From: JAJDBU01 sp046756925
Lineage (GTDB): Bacteria > Nitrospirota > Nitrospiria > SBBL01 > JAADHI01
Reading direction: 5' to 3'
Assembly (NCBI GenBank): GCA_046756925.1
Contig: JBHHXH010000046.1
Span: forward strand, 1-22,502
DNA: 22,502 nucleotides
Shown: piece after piece, positions 15,837 to 22,502 of the stretch
Numbering within the stretch: the stretch's first letter is position 1
Layout: each line of letters begins with the position of its first letter
Made by a program: the position numbers and the translations under genes
Notes under the pieces: model-generated
What the model was told of the DNA's origin: nothing
What the model saw: the letters and a program-made list of their open reading frames with translations, nothing else
The model's database searches: none

Positions 15837-15962
15837 ATTTCAGACTCCTTCAGCGATGGATAGTCGACGATTGCCTAAAGACATCGACCCTTTTTCGAAT
15901 CTGACACCTCATCGGACGATCCGCTCGAAACTTGGACGAATAAACACAAGCGCACACCCTCC

Positions 15963-17975
15963 TCACGACTGCGTCGAATCGAAGATCTGCCCGTCGTCCA
16001 CCGGGACCGATCCTTTCCCTTGATCGTGCGGCACGCCCACCGTCACCTGTCCAATACAGGCGCCTCTCCGGCCGTCTTCGGCGTGAAACCCAATGACATA
16101 GACGCGTCCATTCCCTTTTCCGGAGCGCTCGGCACGGACCTGGGCGCTTGAGGCGCCGATGCCGAATCCATCCGGGGCGGTGTTGCCGTCTCCCACGCCG
16201 TTCACCGGTTCGTCCTGCGTGATGCTTGCAATGCGAATGTTGATCGGATCATCCTCGGGGTCTAATACCCCTTGGATATCGATTGTAACGAGTTTGTGAT
16301 TGGGCGGCCATAAACGGGCCGTGCTGGATGCCGCGCCGCTGCAGTCGGGCGGTGTGTTGGGGCTTCGCTCCATGGGAACCACAATGGTCTTTCCGGGCAC
16401 ATCGTTGAAGGAACAGTTGTTTTCTTCGTTCAGTTCCACCACCACAGTGGGAGCATCGGCGCAGGCCGCCAAGAAATAATGCCCCGGAGACAGATCGCCC
16501 GGAAGGGTGAATTCCAGTGGAGCGGCCGGACCGTGCTCTCGGCCGGGTTGCAGGGCCGGGACGGCCCGCTCGCCTAAAACCAGGGCCGTGGCCGGGTCAA
16601 CCGATTCGGTCTCAGAGAAATAATAACGTGTGATCGAGGGGGCGGAAGGCACATTGCCCAGATTGGCGGTTCGATCGGAAAGAAAGAGGCTTCGTCCGGC
16701 TTCGCCTTGGATGACGGGCGGTATAAAAAAAGGTACGACGAGATCGGGCCCGCCGGTCCAGGTCACCGTCGTTTCTCCGAAATCGGTGATCACTTCCGCT
16801 TCCTGCACCAGGCGGATCTTGTCTTCGCCAATACCCCTGCCGATATAGCTCAAACGAATTTTCCCCTCTAAATCGGTAAGGCCGTCGATTCGTTCCCCGG
16901 CATGCGGGCCTTCCTCTACCTTTAAGGTTACGAAAAATCCTTCAACCGCTTTGTTGTTGTCCCCGAGATTGACAAGCGCGGCGGTCACGGTATAGCGCTC
17001 TCCGAGGGCCAATTGTTGATCTTGGGGGATAAGGCTCCCCTGCGGCTCGAAGGGGACGGGGGTGTCTTCGGTGTTTTCAATTAAGCTTTGGACATTCAAT
17101 AGGACCAAATCATGCGCCTCTTGACGCCGTTGACTAAGATCCGATAGGGCCAGGGTGTCCAACAGGGGTTGAAGCCGGGTTTTGGCCAGGGTGCCGTCGC
17201 GGGCATCCAGGGCCTCACGGGCCGAGGCGAGCTGTGTCACCAGGCTATTCGCTAGGGTGATATCCGGAATCCATCCCAAGGAAACGGCCTGATTGAGATC
17301 ATCCCTGAGATGATTCCAATGATCAAAGGAACCGGGAAAGACTGCCATGGGACCGAGGGTTTGGGAGCGGAAGGGAAGGGAGTCTTCGATCTCTCGGGCA
17401 TGTTGTTCCTCTTCGGGTGTAACGGCATCATGGTCTTCTACCAGAAAAACCCAGGATGGTATAATCTCAATCTCCCGGATCTTCGGGAGTCCCGGACTGA
17501 TCAACTGAAACTCTCCCAGCGTTTCTCCGGGGAGGATGTTTGGAGTACTGGCTCCACTACTAAAGGCAGCAAATCCGTTTGCCCCTAGACTCCCTCTCCA
17601 TCCCGAAGATGGTTGTATGCCCACGGGGACCATGGGCACATTATCCCCCTCAAAATCTGCCATCTCTTCATCGAAGGTCTTTGTAATAAAACCAAGCGGG
17701 ATCATAAGACCATCACTATCGAGCGTAATACCGCCAGGTGGTCGTGAGATATCAATATTGAAATAGTTGATCTCACCCGTATTAGCTGCAGGATTGGTGA
17801 TGGTGTATCTGTAGATGTAACGGCCTGTAACTGAATCAAGAACCGCTTCGGCAGCAACCTTGGCTGTCGTAAAGACGGGCACCGGCAGAAGGCCCGCTTC
17901 CAGGGCCAGTGCGGACGGCATCCATACAAGAACAACCCATAAAATTGTTATAAGACTCATAAGGCTTCGATGCAT
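15963..17975 (-). CDS. Large exported multidomain protein (Ig-like, CARDB-like, WPPNHK domains)
   Basis: 670 residues from ATG 17975, 7 bases after AAGGAGG; the frame extends upstream to 18047 without a ribosome site. A signal peptide covers about 1-25 (ends ALA). Regions by reading: about 26-205, a beta-rich domain (YRYTITNPAANTGEINYF); 220-305, a helical stretch like FIMAH/FIVAR modules (DLNQAVSLGWI...LANSLVTQLASAREAL); 320-408, an Ig/invasin-like domain (TAALVNLGDNNKAVEGFFVTLKV); 409-535, a CARDB-like adhesion domain with the VVELNEENNCSF end; 545-650, a domain with LWPPNHKLVTIDI and GRVYVIGFHAEDGRRG common in secreted multidomain proteins. No membrane anchor or cell-wall signal is visible at the C-terminus. 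It is probably secreted or surface-bound. No catalytic motif seen. Confidence 0.78.
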   Translation of the reverse strand: MHRSLMSLITILWVVLVWMPSALALEAGLLPVPVFTTAKVAAEAVLDSVTGRYIYRYTITNPAANTGEINYFNIDISRPPGGITLDSDGLMIPLGFITKTFDEEMADFEGDNVPMVPVGIQPSSGWRGSLGANGFAAFSSGASTPNILPGETLGEFQLISPGLPKIREIEIIPSWVFLVEDHDAVTPEEEQHAREIEDSLPFRSQTLGPMAVFPGSFDHWNHLRDDLNQAVSLGWIPDITLANSLVTQLASAREALDARDGTLAKTRLQPLLDTLALSDLSQRRQEAHDLVLLNVQSLIENTEDTPVPFEPQGSLIPQDQQLALGERYTVTAALVNLGDNNKAVEGFFVTLKVEEGPHAGERIDGLTDLEGKIRLSYIGRGIGEDKIRLVQEAEVITDFGETTVTWTGGPDLVVPFFIPPVIQGEAGRSLFLSDRTANLGNVPSAPSITRYYFSETESVDPATALVLGERAVPALQPGREHGPAAPLEFTLPGDLSPGHYFLAACADAPTVVVELNEENNCSFNDVPGKTIVVPMERSPNTPPDCSGAASSTARLWPPNHKLVTIDIQGVLDPEDDPINIRIASITQDEPVNGVGDGNTAPDGFGIGASSAQVRAERSGKGNGRVYVIGFHAEDGRRGACIGQVTVGVPHDQGKGSVPVDDGQIFDSTQS

Positions 17976-18012
17976 GGTTTTCCTCCTTCCCTTTGTAAGG
18001 CGCCAAGTCCCA

Positions 18013-18888
18013 TCAAAAATCGATATGTCTCCTGTCTCCCGACTCACACCTTAACTTGGGCAGCATTCTCCCCCTTGCAACATCCTTTACTATGGGTCCA
18101 AGTTCGTCTTCACAATCAACGATTATCCCTCCACCGTCGATTCGATTGATATCGGCATCGTTACCAAAACGATGTGTTCGATGAGGGGGGTTCCAGTTAT
18201 TGTTGATATCGAACAGCCCTCCTCTTGGCAGGCTTAGATCATTGATGCTAAGCTTCCTACCTGTACGCTCAAAATACGTCCTTGCTATTTTCTGAAGTGT
18301 TGCGATTGTACTTCCCGTCCCGTGCGTTCCCTGAGGATGGGTATCCGTCCCGCCCCGGACTGTCATATGATGGGGGCCGCTGGCGGGCAAGGCCGACAAT
18401 CCCCCGACCCCGACTCCCACATCCCAAATGGACTTCCAAGCCGTATCTGTAAAGCAAAACGAGGCGCAGACATATCCGGGCGGACTGTCGATGATTCCGA
18501 CAAAGCGGACAACACCCGCCGCCTCGGTGAGCGGGTATCGGATCCGGACTACTTTTTTCTCCGTGGACGATTCGATCCTTAAGGGACTTGGATCCAAGTC
18601 CGGCCCGTCGTATTGCAAGACGACTTTGGCCGGGTCTTCCATCGGATGGGGCGGCGTGTGCGCGTGCCCGTCGTCGTCCCGCAACTCGGTAAGCTCCAGC
18701 GTAAACGGACAATCAAGTATGGGCGGAGGAATGTGAATAAGCGTCAATTCATAACATTCAAAGACGAATACCTCCGGCGGATCGGTCGGCAGTGAATGGC
18801 TCGTATTCTCTTGAACATTCCCAAAGGTTCGCGCATGCAAGGCCCAAGTAGGTTGAATGGAAAATAGCGTAAAACCCAAGATGCCCAA
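18013..18888 (-). CDS. Exported MepA/M15-like metallopeptidase candidate, start disrupted
   Basis: The intact frame runs 291 codons from TTG 18888. The C-terminal third looks like a LAS-type (M74 MepA / M15) peptidoglycan peptidase: SLPRGGLFDI (219-228), then HRTHRFGNDADI (236-247), equivalent to HxxHQxGLDxDI with predicted zinc ligands H236 or H239 and D246, and a C-terminal RRHID (286-290) supplying H288. The N-terminal 150 residues are beta-rich and unfamiliar. It probably cuts peptide links in peptidoglycan or a related substrate outside the cytoplasmic membrane. The natural start appears to be ATG 18921, but a TAG interrupts codon 9 (see separate entry), so it may be unexpressed or initiate at a downstream TTG. 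It lies 37 bases upstream of the large exported protein and is presumably cotranscribed with it. Confidence 0.68.
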   Translation of the reverse strand: MGILGFTLFSIQPTWALHARTFGNVQENTSHSLPTDPPEVFVFECYELTLIHIPPPILDCPFTLELTELRDDDGHAHTPPHPMEDPAKVVLQYDGPDLDPSPLRIESSTEKKVVRIRYPLTEAAGVVRFVGIIDSPPGYVCASFCFTDTAWKSIWDVGVGVGGLSALPASGPHHMTVRGGTDTHPQGTHGTGSTIATLQKIARTYFERTGRKLSINDLSLPRGGLFDINNNWNPPHRTHRFGNDADINRIDGGGIIVDCEDELGPIVKDVARGRMLPKLRCESGDRRHIDF

Positions 18889-18933
18889 AATCAGCTAAAA
18901 CAAAACAAGCTTCTTAAGCATAGCACACCCTCC
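18889..18933 (-). pseudogene. Original start and signal-peptide N-terminus, broken by TAG at codon 9
   Basis: On the minus strand GGAGGG (18933-18928) lies 6 bases before ATG 18921, which opens M-L-K-K-L-V-L-F, then TAG (18897-18895), then L-I-L-G-I-L-G-F-T-L-F-S in the same frame. Together these form an ideal signal peptide: a KK n-region, a long hydrophobic core, and an end near TWALHA. The stop therefore looks recent. TAG terminates ubiE and ftsB in this window, so recoding is unlikely. No good ribosome site precedes the next usable TTG codons. Confidence 0.8.
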
Positions 18934-19067
18934 ATTGAACGGAATTGTCATTTGTGGTAGTGATTGATCGGCCAGCCTAATAATGAAAATTATCTTACGA
19001 TTCTATGAAAATAAAAAGTTTCATCTCGGGAAAATAATTTCTTTCATACCAATGGACTGGGTCCTCA

Positions 19068-20402
19068 TCAGCCATCCTTCTTCTGCTTGGCCCTTCTTTT
19101 TTTTGCCCAGTCCGCCTTATTTTCCTGTTGGGTCCGCGAGATCGCCAAGGCATCGGGGGGCACATCCTGCGTCACCGTTGTGCCCGCGGCGATCACCGCA
19201 CCCTTGCCGACGGTCACCGGGGCGATCAATTGGCTGTCGCTTCCGATAAAGACCTCGTCTTCGATCACCGTGCAATCTTTTTTTACGCCGTCGTAGTTGC
19301 AGGTGATCGCGCCGGCGCCGATGTTCACACCGCGTCCAACGGTCACATCGCCGAGGTAACTTAAGTGATTCGCCTTGGAACCCTCCCCCAGCTCACTTTT
19401 TTTCATTTCGACAAAGTTACCCACCTTGGCCCCCTTCCGGAGGATTGAACCCGGACGCAGGTGGGCAAAAGGACCGATCGTTGCGCCCGATTCGATGGCG
19501 CTGTCTTCGATCACACTGTAGTCTTTGATCATCACCCCTTCACCAATCCGGCAGGCACCGCTCAGGCTGACGCCGGGGTAAAGAACGGAATCCATGCCGA
19601 TCGTCACCGCGTCATCGATGCGAATTCGCGTGGGATCGATCAAGGTCACACCCGCTTCCATCCACCGGCGATTGATCCGATTGCAGACAACCGCCTCGAC
19701 GGCCGCGAGATCGGCCCGGCTGTTGATCCCCATCACCTCTTCCGGATCCGCTTCCAAGCCGATCAGGCGAAGCCCCCGCTGAGCCGCGATCCCGACGATA
19801 TCGGTTAGATAATATTCTTGCTGGTCGTTCTCCGGCTGGATTCGATCGATGGCCTCGAAGAGAAAATCCGCCTCACACACATACACACCCGTGTTGACCT
19901 CCTGAATCGTGCGTTCGTCAGGGCTGGTATCCCTTGCTTCGACAATTTTTTCGATCGTTCCATCCCCCCCTCGAACGATCCGCCCGTAGCCGCCCGGTGC
20001 ATCCATGCGCATCGTCAGCAGCGAAAGTGCGCCTCCTCCCTTTCGCTGCACTTCCAAGAGACGAAGCAGGGTCGCCTCCCGTAGGAGCGGGGTGTCACCG
20101 TTTAAGATCAGGACCGGGCCCCGATAGCCCTTTAGAGACGTCTTTGCGGCGCGCACGGCATCGCCCGTGCCCAGAGGCGGGTCCTGAAGCAAGGGGACCA
20201 TACCCCGATGGAAAACCACCTTCGATACGGCCTCCGCTTGATGCCCGACGATCACAAGGGACTTCTCAAGTTTCAGGCCTTTCACCCGGTCGAGCACATA
20301 GGCCAACATGGGTTTTCCGGCGATGGGATGTAAGACCTTCGCCAAGCGGGACTTCATCCGTTTTCCCTGGCCGGCCGCCAAGACGATCGCCGCGCCCTTC
20401 AT
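19068..20402 (-). CDS. glmU: Bifunctional UDP-GlcNAc pyrophosphorylase / GlcN-1-P acetyltransferase
   Basis: Acetylates glucosamine-1-phosphate and then uridylates it to UDP-GlcNAc, completing the pathway begun by GlmS. 444 residues from ATG 20402, chosen because AAAGGGG precedes it and the family N-terminus starts here; an in-frame codon at 20426 overlaps DUF502. N-terminal nucleotidyltransferase: LAAGQGKRMKS (8-18), K25-region LAKVLHPIAGKPM, LLQDPPLGTGDAV, Mg-binding D103 in NGDTPLL, GYGRIVR and NTGVYV. The C-terminal left-handed beta-helix of hexapeptide repeats has HLRPG, the catalytic His in KANHLSYLGD, GAGAITCNYDG and a TTVTQDVP end. It is slightly shorter than E. coli GlmU but complete. 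One base separates it from the DUF502 stop. Confidence 0.97.
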   Translation of the reverse strand: MKGAAIVLAAGQGKRMKSRLAKVLHPIAGKPMLAYVLDRVKGLKLEKSLVIVGHQAEAVSKVVFHRGMVPLLQDPPLGTGDAVRAAKTSLKGYRGPVLILNGDTPLLREATLLRLLEVQRKGGGALSLLTMRMDAPGGYGRIVRGGDGTIEKIVEARDTSPDERTIQEVNTGVYVCEADFLFEAIDRIQPENDQQEYYLTDIVGIAAQRGLRLIGLEADPEEVMGINSRADLAAVEAVVCNRINRRWMEAGVTLIDPTRIRIDDAVTIGMDSVLYPGVSLSGACRIGEGVMIKDYSVIEDSAIESGATIGPFAHLRPGSILRKGAKVGNFVEMKKSELGEGSKANHLSYLGDVTVGRGVNIGAGAITCNYDGVKKDCTVIEDEVFIGSDSQLIAPVTVGKGAVIAAGTTVTQDVPPDALAISRTQQENKADWAKKRRAKQKKDG

Positions 20403-20403
20403 C

Positions 20404-21102
20404 TCACCCCTTTTCGACCATTTCACTCTGATAGGACGGATCGATTATCAAGTCGGGACTGTAAAGCCCGACCGAAAAAACGATTTTCATCGCCTCCTCC
20501 ACGCTGAGGGTCACGGCAATGGCATCACGCTCTTGGACGAGGATAATAAAACCGGATATCGGGTTTGGAACGGTCGGAACGAAGACCGATAGGACATTCT
20601 CACCCTTCGGCGTCATGCGGTCGATGGTCGACGGTTTTTCTCCCACGACAAATGCAAATGTAAACAAGCCTTTTCTCGGGTATTCGATAACCACGACGCG
20701 TGTAAAATTTTTCTTCTCGCCGGTTTGAAACGACACCGTATCGACCACCGATTTCACCATCGAATACACATTTCTCACCAGAGGCACCTGGCGGAGCAGG
20801 CGTTCCCAAAGCTGGTATAACTTTTTTCCGAAAATATTGGTCGTAAAGAGACCGGTCAGAAAAATCAAGCTGACAAGCAGGAGAATGCCGAAACCGGGAA
20901 TATAGTAGAGATCCCGGCTCTTCATGAGATTCCCCAAGAGCCCTTCCATCGTAATAAAAAGGGTCTTGAGGATGAGGTAGGTCCCCCAGATCGGGACCAC
21001 AACCAAGAGGCCGGTAATAAAATAACGGCGAATCGGGCCCAGTATTTTCTGGCCGGCGGAGGAACTTCCACCGACCGGAGGCGGCGACGAGGACTTTGGC
21101 AT
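20404..21102 (-). CDS. DUF502 family inner-membrane protein
   Basis: 232 residues of the DUF502 (PF04367-type) family, function not established in general. A Ser/Pro-rich cytoplasmic N-terminus (1-20) is followed by two membrane helices (about 27-50 and 70-92). Then comes the conserved VPLVRNVYSMVKSVVDT segment (about 106-122) and a soluble beta-rich C-terminal domain with VFVPTVPNPISGFIILV. AGGG lies 6 bases before ATG 21102. It is transcribed from a well-matched promoter and sits one base ahead of glmU, suggesting a cell-envelope context, though that link rests on position alone. Confidence 0.88.
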   Translation of the reverse strand: MPKSSSPPPVGGSSSAGQKILGPIRRYFITGLLVVVPIWGTYLILKTLFITMEGLLGNLMKSRDLYYIPGFGILLLVSLIFLTGLFTTNIFGKKLYQLWERLLRQVPLVRNVYSMVKSVVDTVSFQTGEKKNFTRVVVIEYPRKGLFTFAFVVGEKPSTIDRMTPKGENVLSVFVPTVPNPISGFIILVQERDAIAVTLSVEEAMKIVFSVGLYSPDLIIDPSYQSEMVEKG

Positions 21103-21133
21103 TTTTCCCTAAAGACAATGACTAAAAGGATTT

Positions 21134-21162
21134 ATGATACCGGCATACCCAGCGGCTTTCAA
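21134..21162 (-). promoter_or_regulatory. Sigma-70-type promoter for DUF502-glmU
   Basis: On the minus strand TTGAAA (21162-21157) and TATCAT (21139-21134) are separated by exactly 17 bases, matching five and five of six consensus positions. Transcription should start near 21127, about 25 bases before ATG 21102. A TTGACA (21176-21171) just upstream has no -10 at suitable spacing. Confidence 0.62.
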
Positions 21163-21313
21163 GGTTTTTCTGTCAACCAAAGTCCGGGTTGCCCGGCCCG
21201 GGACCGCCGAGGCCCAACCAATCGACCGCTGAAAAGGCATGTGACAGAGGCATATCTTGTGTCCGGGCCAACCGCCGATTTCCAATTCCGGGGTCGAAAC
21301 GCGGGCCTCTTAT

Positions 21314-22159
21314 CTATAAACCGAGCAGACGCTTTGCATTCCCCAACAATATCTTTTCCCAAATCTCGGGCTTAAAACCGGCCTCTTCGAAATCGGCAAT
21401 CCAGCGTTCGGGGGTTAAAAACGGATAATCGGAACCGAACAGCACGCGGTCTTGTAAAAGCGTATTGGCATACTTCACCAATGAAGGCGGGAAATATTTC
21501 GGAGACCAGCCGGACAGATCGATATAAACATTCGTCTTATGGACGGCCAAAGCAAGCATCTCCTCCTGCCAAGGCCAAGAAGGGTGGGCGCCGATGATGG
21601 TTAAATCGGGAAAATCGGCGGCGACATCATCAATGCCGGGAATGGGTCGGGCGTACTTGAGTTTCAGACCGTTTCCCCCGGCGACGCCCGCACCGACGCC
21701 GGTGGTGCCGGTGTGGATCAAAAGGGGGATCTTCAACGCGGCACAGCACTCCCACAAAGGATAAAAACGGCGATCGTTGGGATAGAATGCCTGTGCGATC
21801 GGATGGCACTTCAGCCCCCGGAGTCCGAGCTGCCCAACCGCCCGCTCCAACTCGGCAACGGCGGCCTTGCCCTTCCATGGATCGACGCCCGCGAATCCAA
21901 TGAAAATATCGGGATAATCCCGAACCGCCTTCGCCACATAATCGTTGGTCACCGGTGGAAGACCGGTCGCCGTTTCCGTGTCCCATGCCAGGAGGACGGC
22001 TTTCATATCGACCTTGCGATAGTACGCCGCCATCTCTTCCAAGCTGACCACGGCGTCATGCCGATGAAAATAGGCCAGGGCGTCCGAAATATATTTTCCA
22101 CCGGCATCGATCAAGTATTCCTTCGTGCCCGGATGGACATGCATGTCGATCGCTCGCAT
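21314..22159 (-). CDS. Amidohydrolase-2 family metal-dependent hydrolase
   Basis: 281 residues with the TIM-barrel amidohydrolase-2 (ACMSD-like, PF04909-type) pattern: metal-binding H7 and H9 in IDMHVHPG, H149 in LLIHTGT, H192 in IGAHPSWPW and D244 in FGSDYPFL. It also has GLKCHP (115-120), common in this family. Members are decarboxylases or hydrolases of carboxylated or lactone compounds; substrate not predictable here. ATG 22159 has only a weak GGAT about 7 bases upstream. It stands about 210 bases before the DUF502 promoter region and about 119 bases after the end of the partial barrel gene. It could be cotranscribed with the latter. Confidence 0.87.
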   Translation of the reverse strand: MRAIDMHVHPGTKEYLIDAGGKYISDALAYFHRHDAVVSLEEMAAYYRKVDMKAVLLAWDTETATGLPPVTNDYVAKAVRDYPDIFIGFAGVDPWKGKAAVAELERAVGQLGLRGLKCHPIAQAFYPNDRRFYPLWECCAALKIPLLIHTGTTGVGAGVAGGNGLKLKYARPIPGIDDVAADFPDLTIIGAHPSWPWQEEMLALAVHKTNVYIDLSGWSPKYFPPSLVKYANTLLQDRVLFGSDYPFLTPERWIADFEEAGFKPEIWEKILLGNAKRLLGL

Positions 22160-22278
22160 TCGATCAATCCAATTCGCAAACCAAGGAAAACCTTTTCAAT
22201 CGAAATCTCCCCTCTTATTCAAGCGCGGCGCCTGTAAGCGGCTCTAGCATAATGTTTAAGAAAGCCTTTAACCGGGTC

Positions 22279-22502
22279 TTAAAAGGGAACAATGGCGGAG
22301 AGAGACACGGCCGTTTGGTCGACCAGCCTCAACTCGATACCCGCGGTCGCATTTTCATTAATAGTCACCAAGAGCCCGGCAAAAAAACCGAAGGGATTGT
22401 CTTCCTTGCCGCCACCCACCCCTTCGATATCCGCGCTCGAGAAGGCAAAACCCCCGTAGGTCGTCAGAAACGCGCCCTTCCCCCCGGAGGGACGCGATCC
22501 CC
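22279..22502 (-). CDS. C-terminal end of an outer-membrane beta-barrel protein (partial)
   Basis: The last 73 codons of a minus-strand gene whose start lies beyond the right edge. Translating back from TAA at 22281-22279 gives amphipathic strands GAFLTTYGGFAFSS, FGFFAGLLVTINENATAGIE and LRLVDQTAVSLSAIVPF, with a Gly-rich loop (IEGVGGGKEDNP) between the first two. The alternating hydrophobic pattern and terminal Phe are those of an outer-membrane barrel C-terminus. No specific family can be named from this fragment. About 119 bases separate it from the amidohydrolase start. Confidence 0.72.
   Translation of the reverse strand, partial: GSRPSGGKGAFLTTYGGFAFSSADIEGVGGGKEDNPFGFFAGLLVTINENATAGIELRLVDQTAVSLSAIVPF

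Noticed and set aside
15837..15962. glmS ribozyme ahead of glmS
   Set aside because: Only 126 bases to the next stop, with no recognisable ribozyme core; the lineage is Gram-negative, where it is uncommon.
18895..18897. TAG recoded as an amino acid
   Set aside because: TAG ends ubiE and ftsB normally in this window, and no stem-loop typical of recoding was seen after it.
18976..18998. AT-rich palindrome (ATAAT-TTTC-ATTAT) upstream of the exported pair, Fur-box-like
   Set aside because: The half-site spacing is about 3 bases too short for a standard Fur box and no iron-related gene follows; chance in AT-rich DNA is as likely.
20600..21118. A 172-codon minus-strand frame overlapping the DUF502 gene
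   Set aside because: DUF502 in the other frame has clear membrane helices and family motifs; this one is a shadow with low-complexity Arg/Gly content.
21184..21196. CCGGG-TTG-CCCGG hairpin between the amidohydrolase and the DUF502 promoter
   Set aside because: A perfect 5-bp stem, but no T-run on either side, so an intrinsic terminator is not supported.
1..22502. CRISPR arrays, insertion sequences, prophage or defence genes
   Set aside because: No spaced direct repeats, terminal inverted repeats with transposase, integrase, or known defence motifs were found on reading both strands.

Overview
The window reads as a chromosomal segment of a Gram-negative (diderm) bacterium. Most of it is housekeeping genes; the accessory material is mainly exported or outer-membrane proteins. 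The diderm inference rests on at least four predicted outer-membrane beta-barrel proteins with signal peptides or C-terminal aromatic ends, plus cytoplasmic-membrane and cell-division proteins. I cannot name the organism. Gene order and the DUF502, Era and UbiE-type content would suit an environmental lineage such as Nitrospirota, but that is a guess. TAG is used as a normal stop (ubiE, ftsB), so there is no sign of an altered genetic code.

Layout. Left edge (1-53, minus): the 5' part of tRNA-Thr(UGU). 317-3965 (plus): an outer-membrane barrel protein, a UbiE/MenG quinone methyltransferase, an unrecognised small membrane-anchored protein with a coiled coil, and a second barrel protein. 15836 down to 3988 (minus): a tightly packed run of glmS, uvrD/pcrA, gatC, panD, gatA, a gamma-glutamylcyclotransferase-like gene, gatB, eno, a barrel protein, ftsB and era. 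Many neighbours in this run overlap by 4-8 bases, so much of it is probably cotranscribed and translationally coupled. 18921 down to 15963 (minus): two exported proteins. One is MepA/M15-like with a stop codon in its signal peptide; the other is a large multidomain surface-type protein. 21102 down to 19068 (minus): a DUF502 membrane protein and glmU behind a clear promoter. Right edge (minus): an amidohydrolase and the C-terminal end of another barrel protein.

Functionally, glmS and glmU supply UDP-GlcNAc for peptidoglycan and LPS. ftsB acts in division and era in 30S ribosome maturation. GatCAB makes Gln-tRNA and/or Asn-tRNA. panD makes beta-alanine for CoA, and eno is glycolytic.

The most notable observations are: an amber codon inside an otherwise perfect, RBS-preceded signal peptide; the unusual exported pair between glmU and glmS; panD and a cyclotransferase-like gene lodged inside the gatCAB cluster; loss of the expected catalytic Glu in that cyclotransferase homologue; and a barrel gene coupled between eno and ftsB. 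I found no CRISPR, insertion sequence, prophage or obvious defence system.
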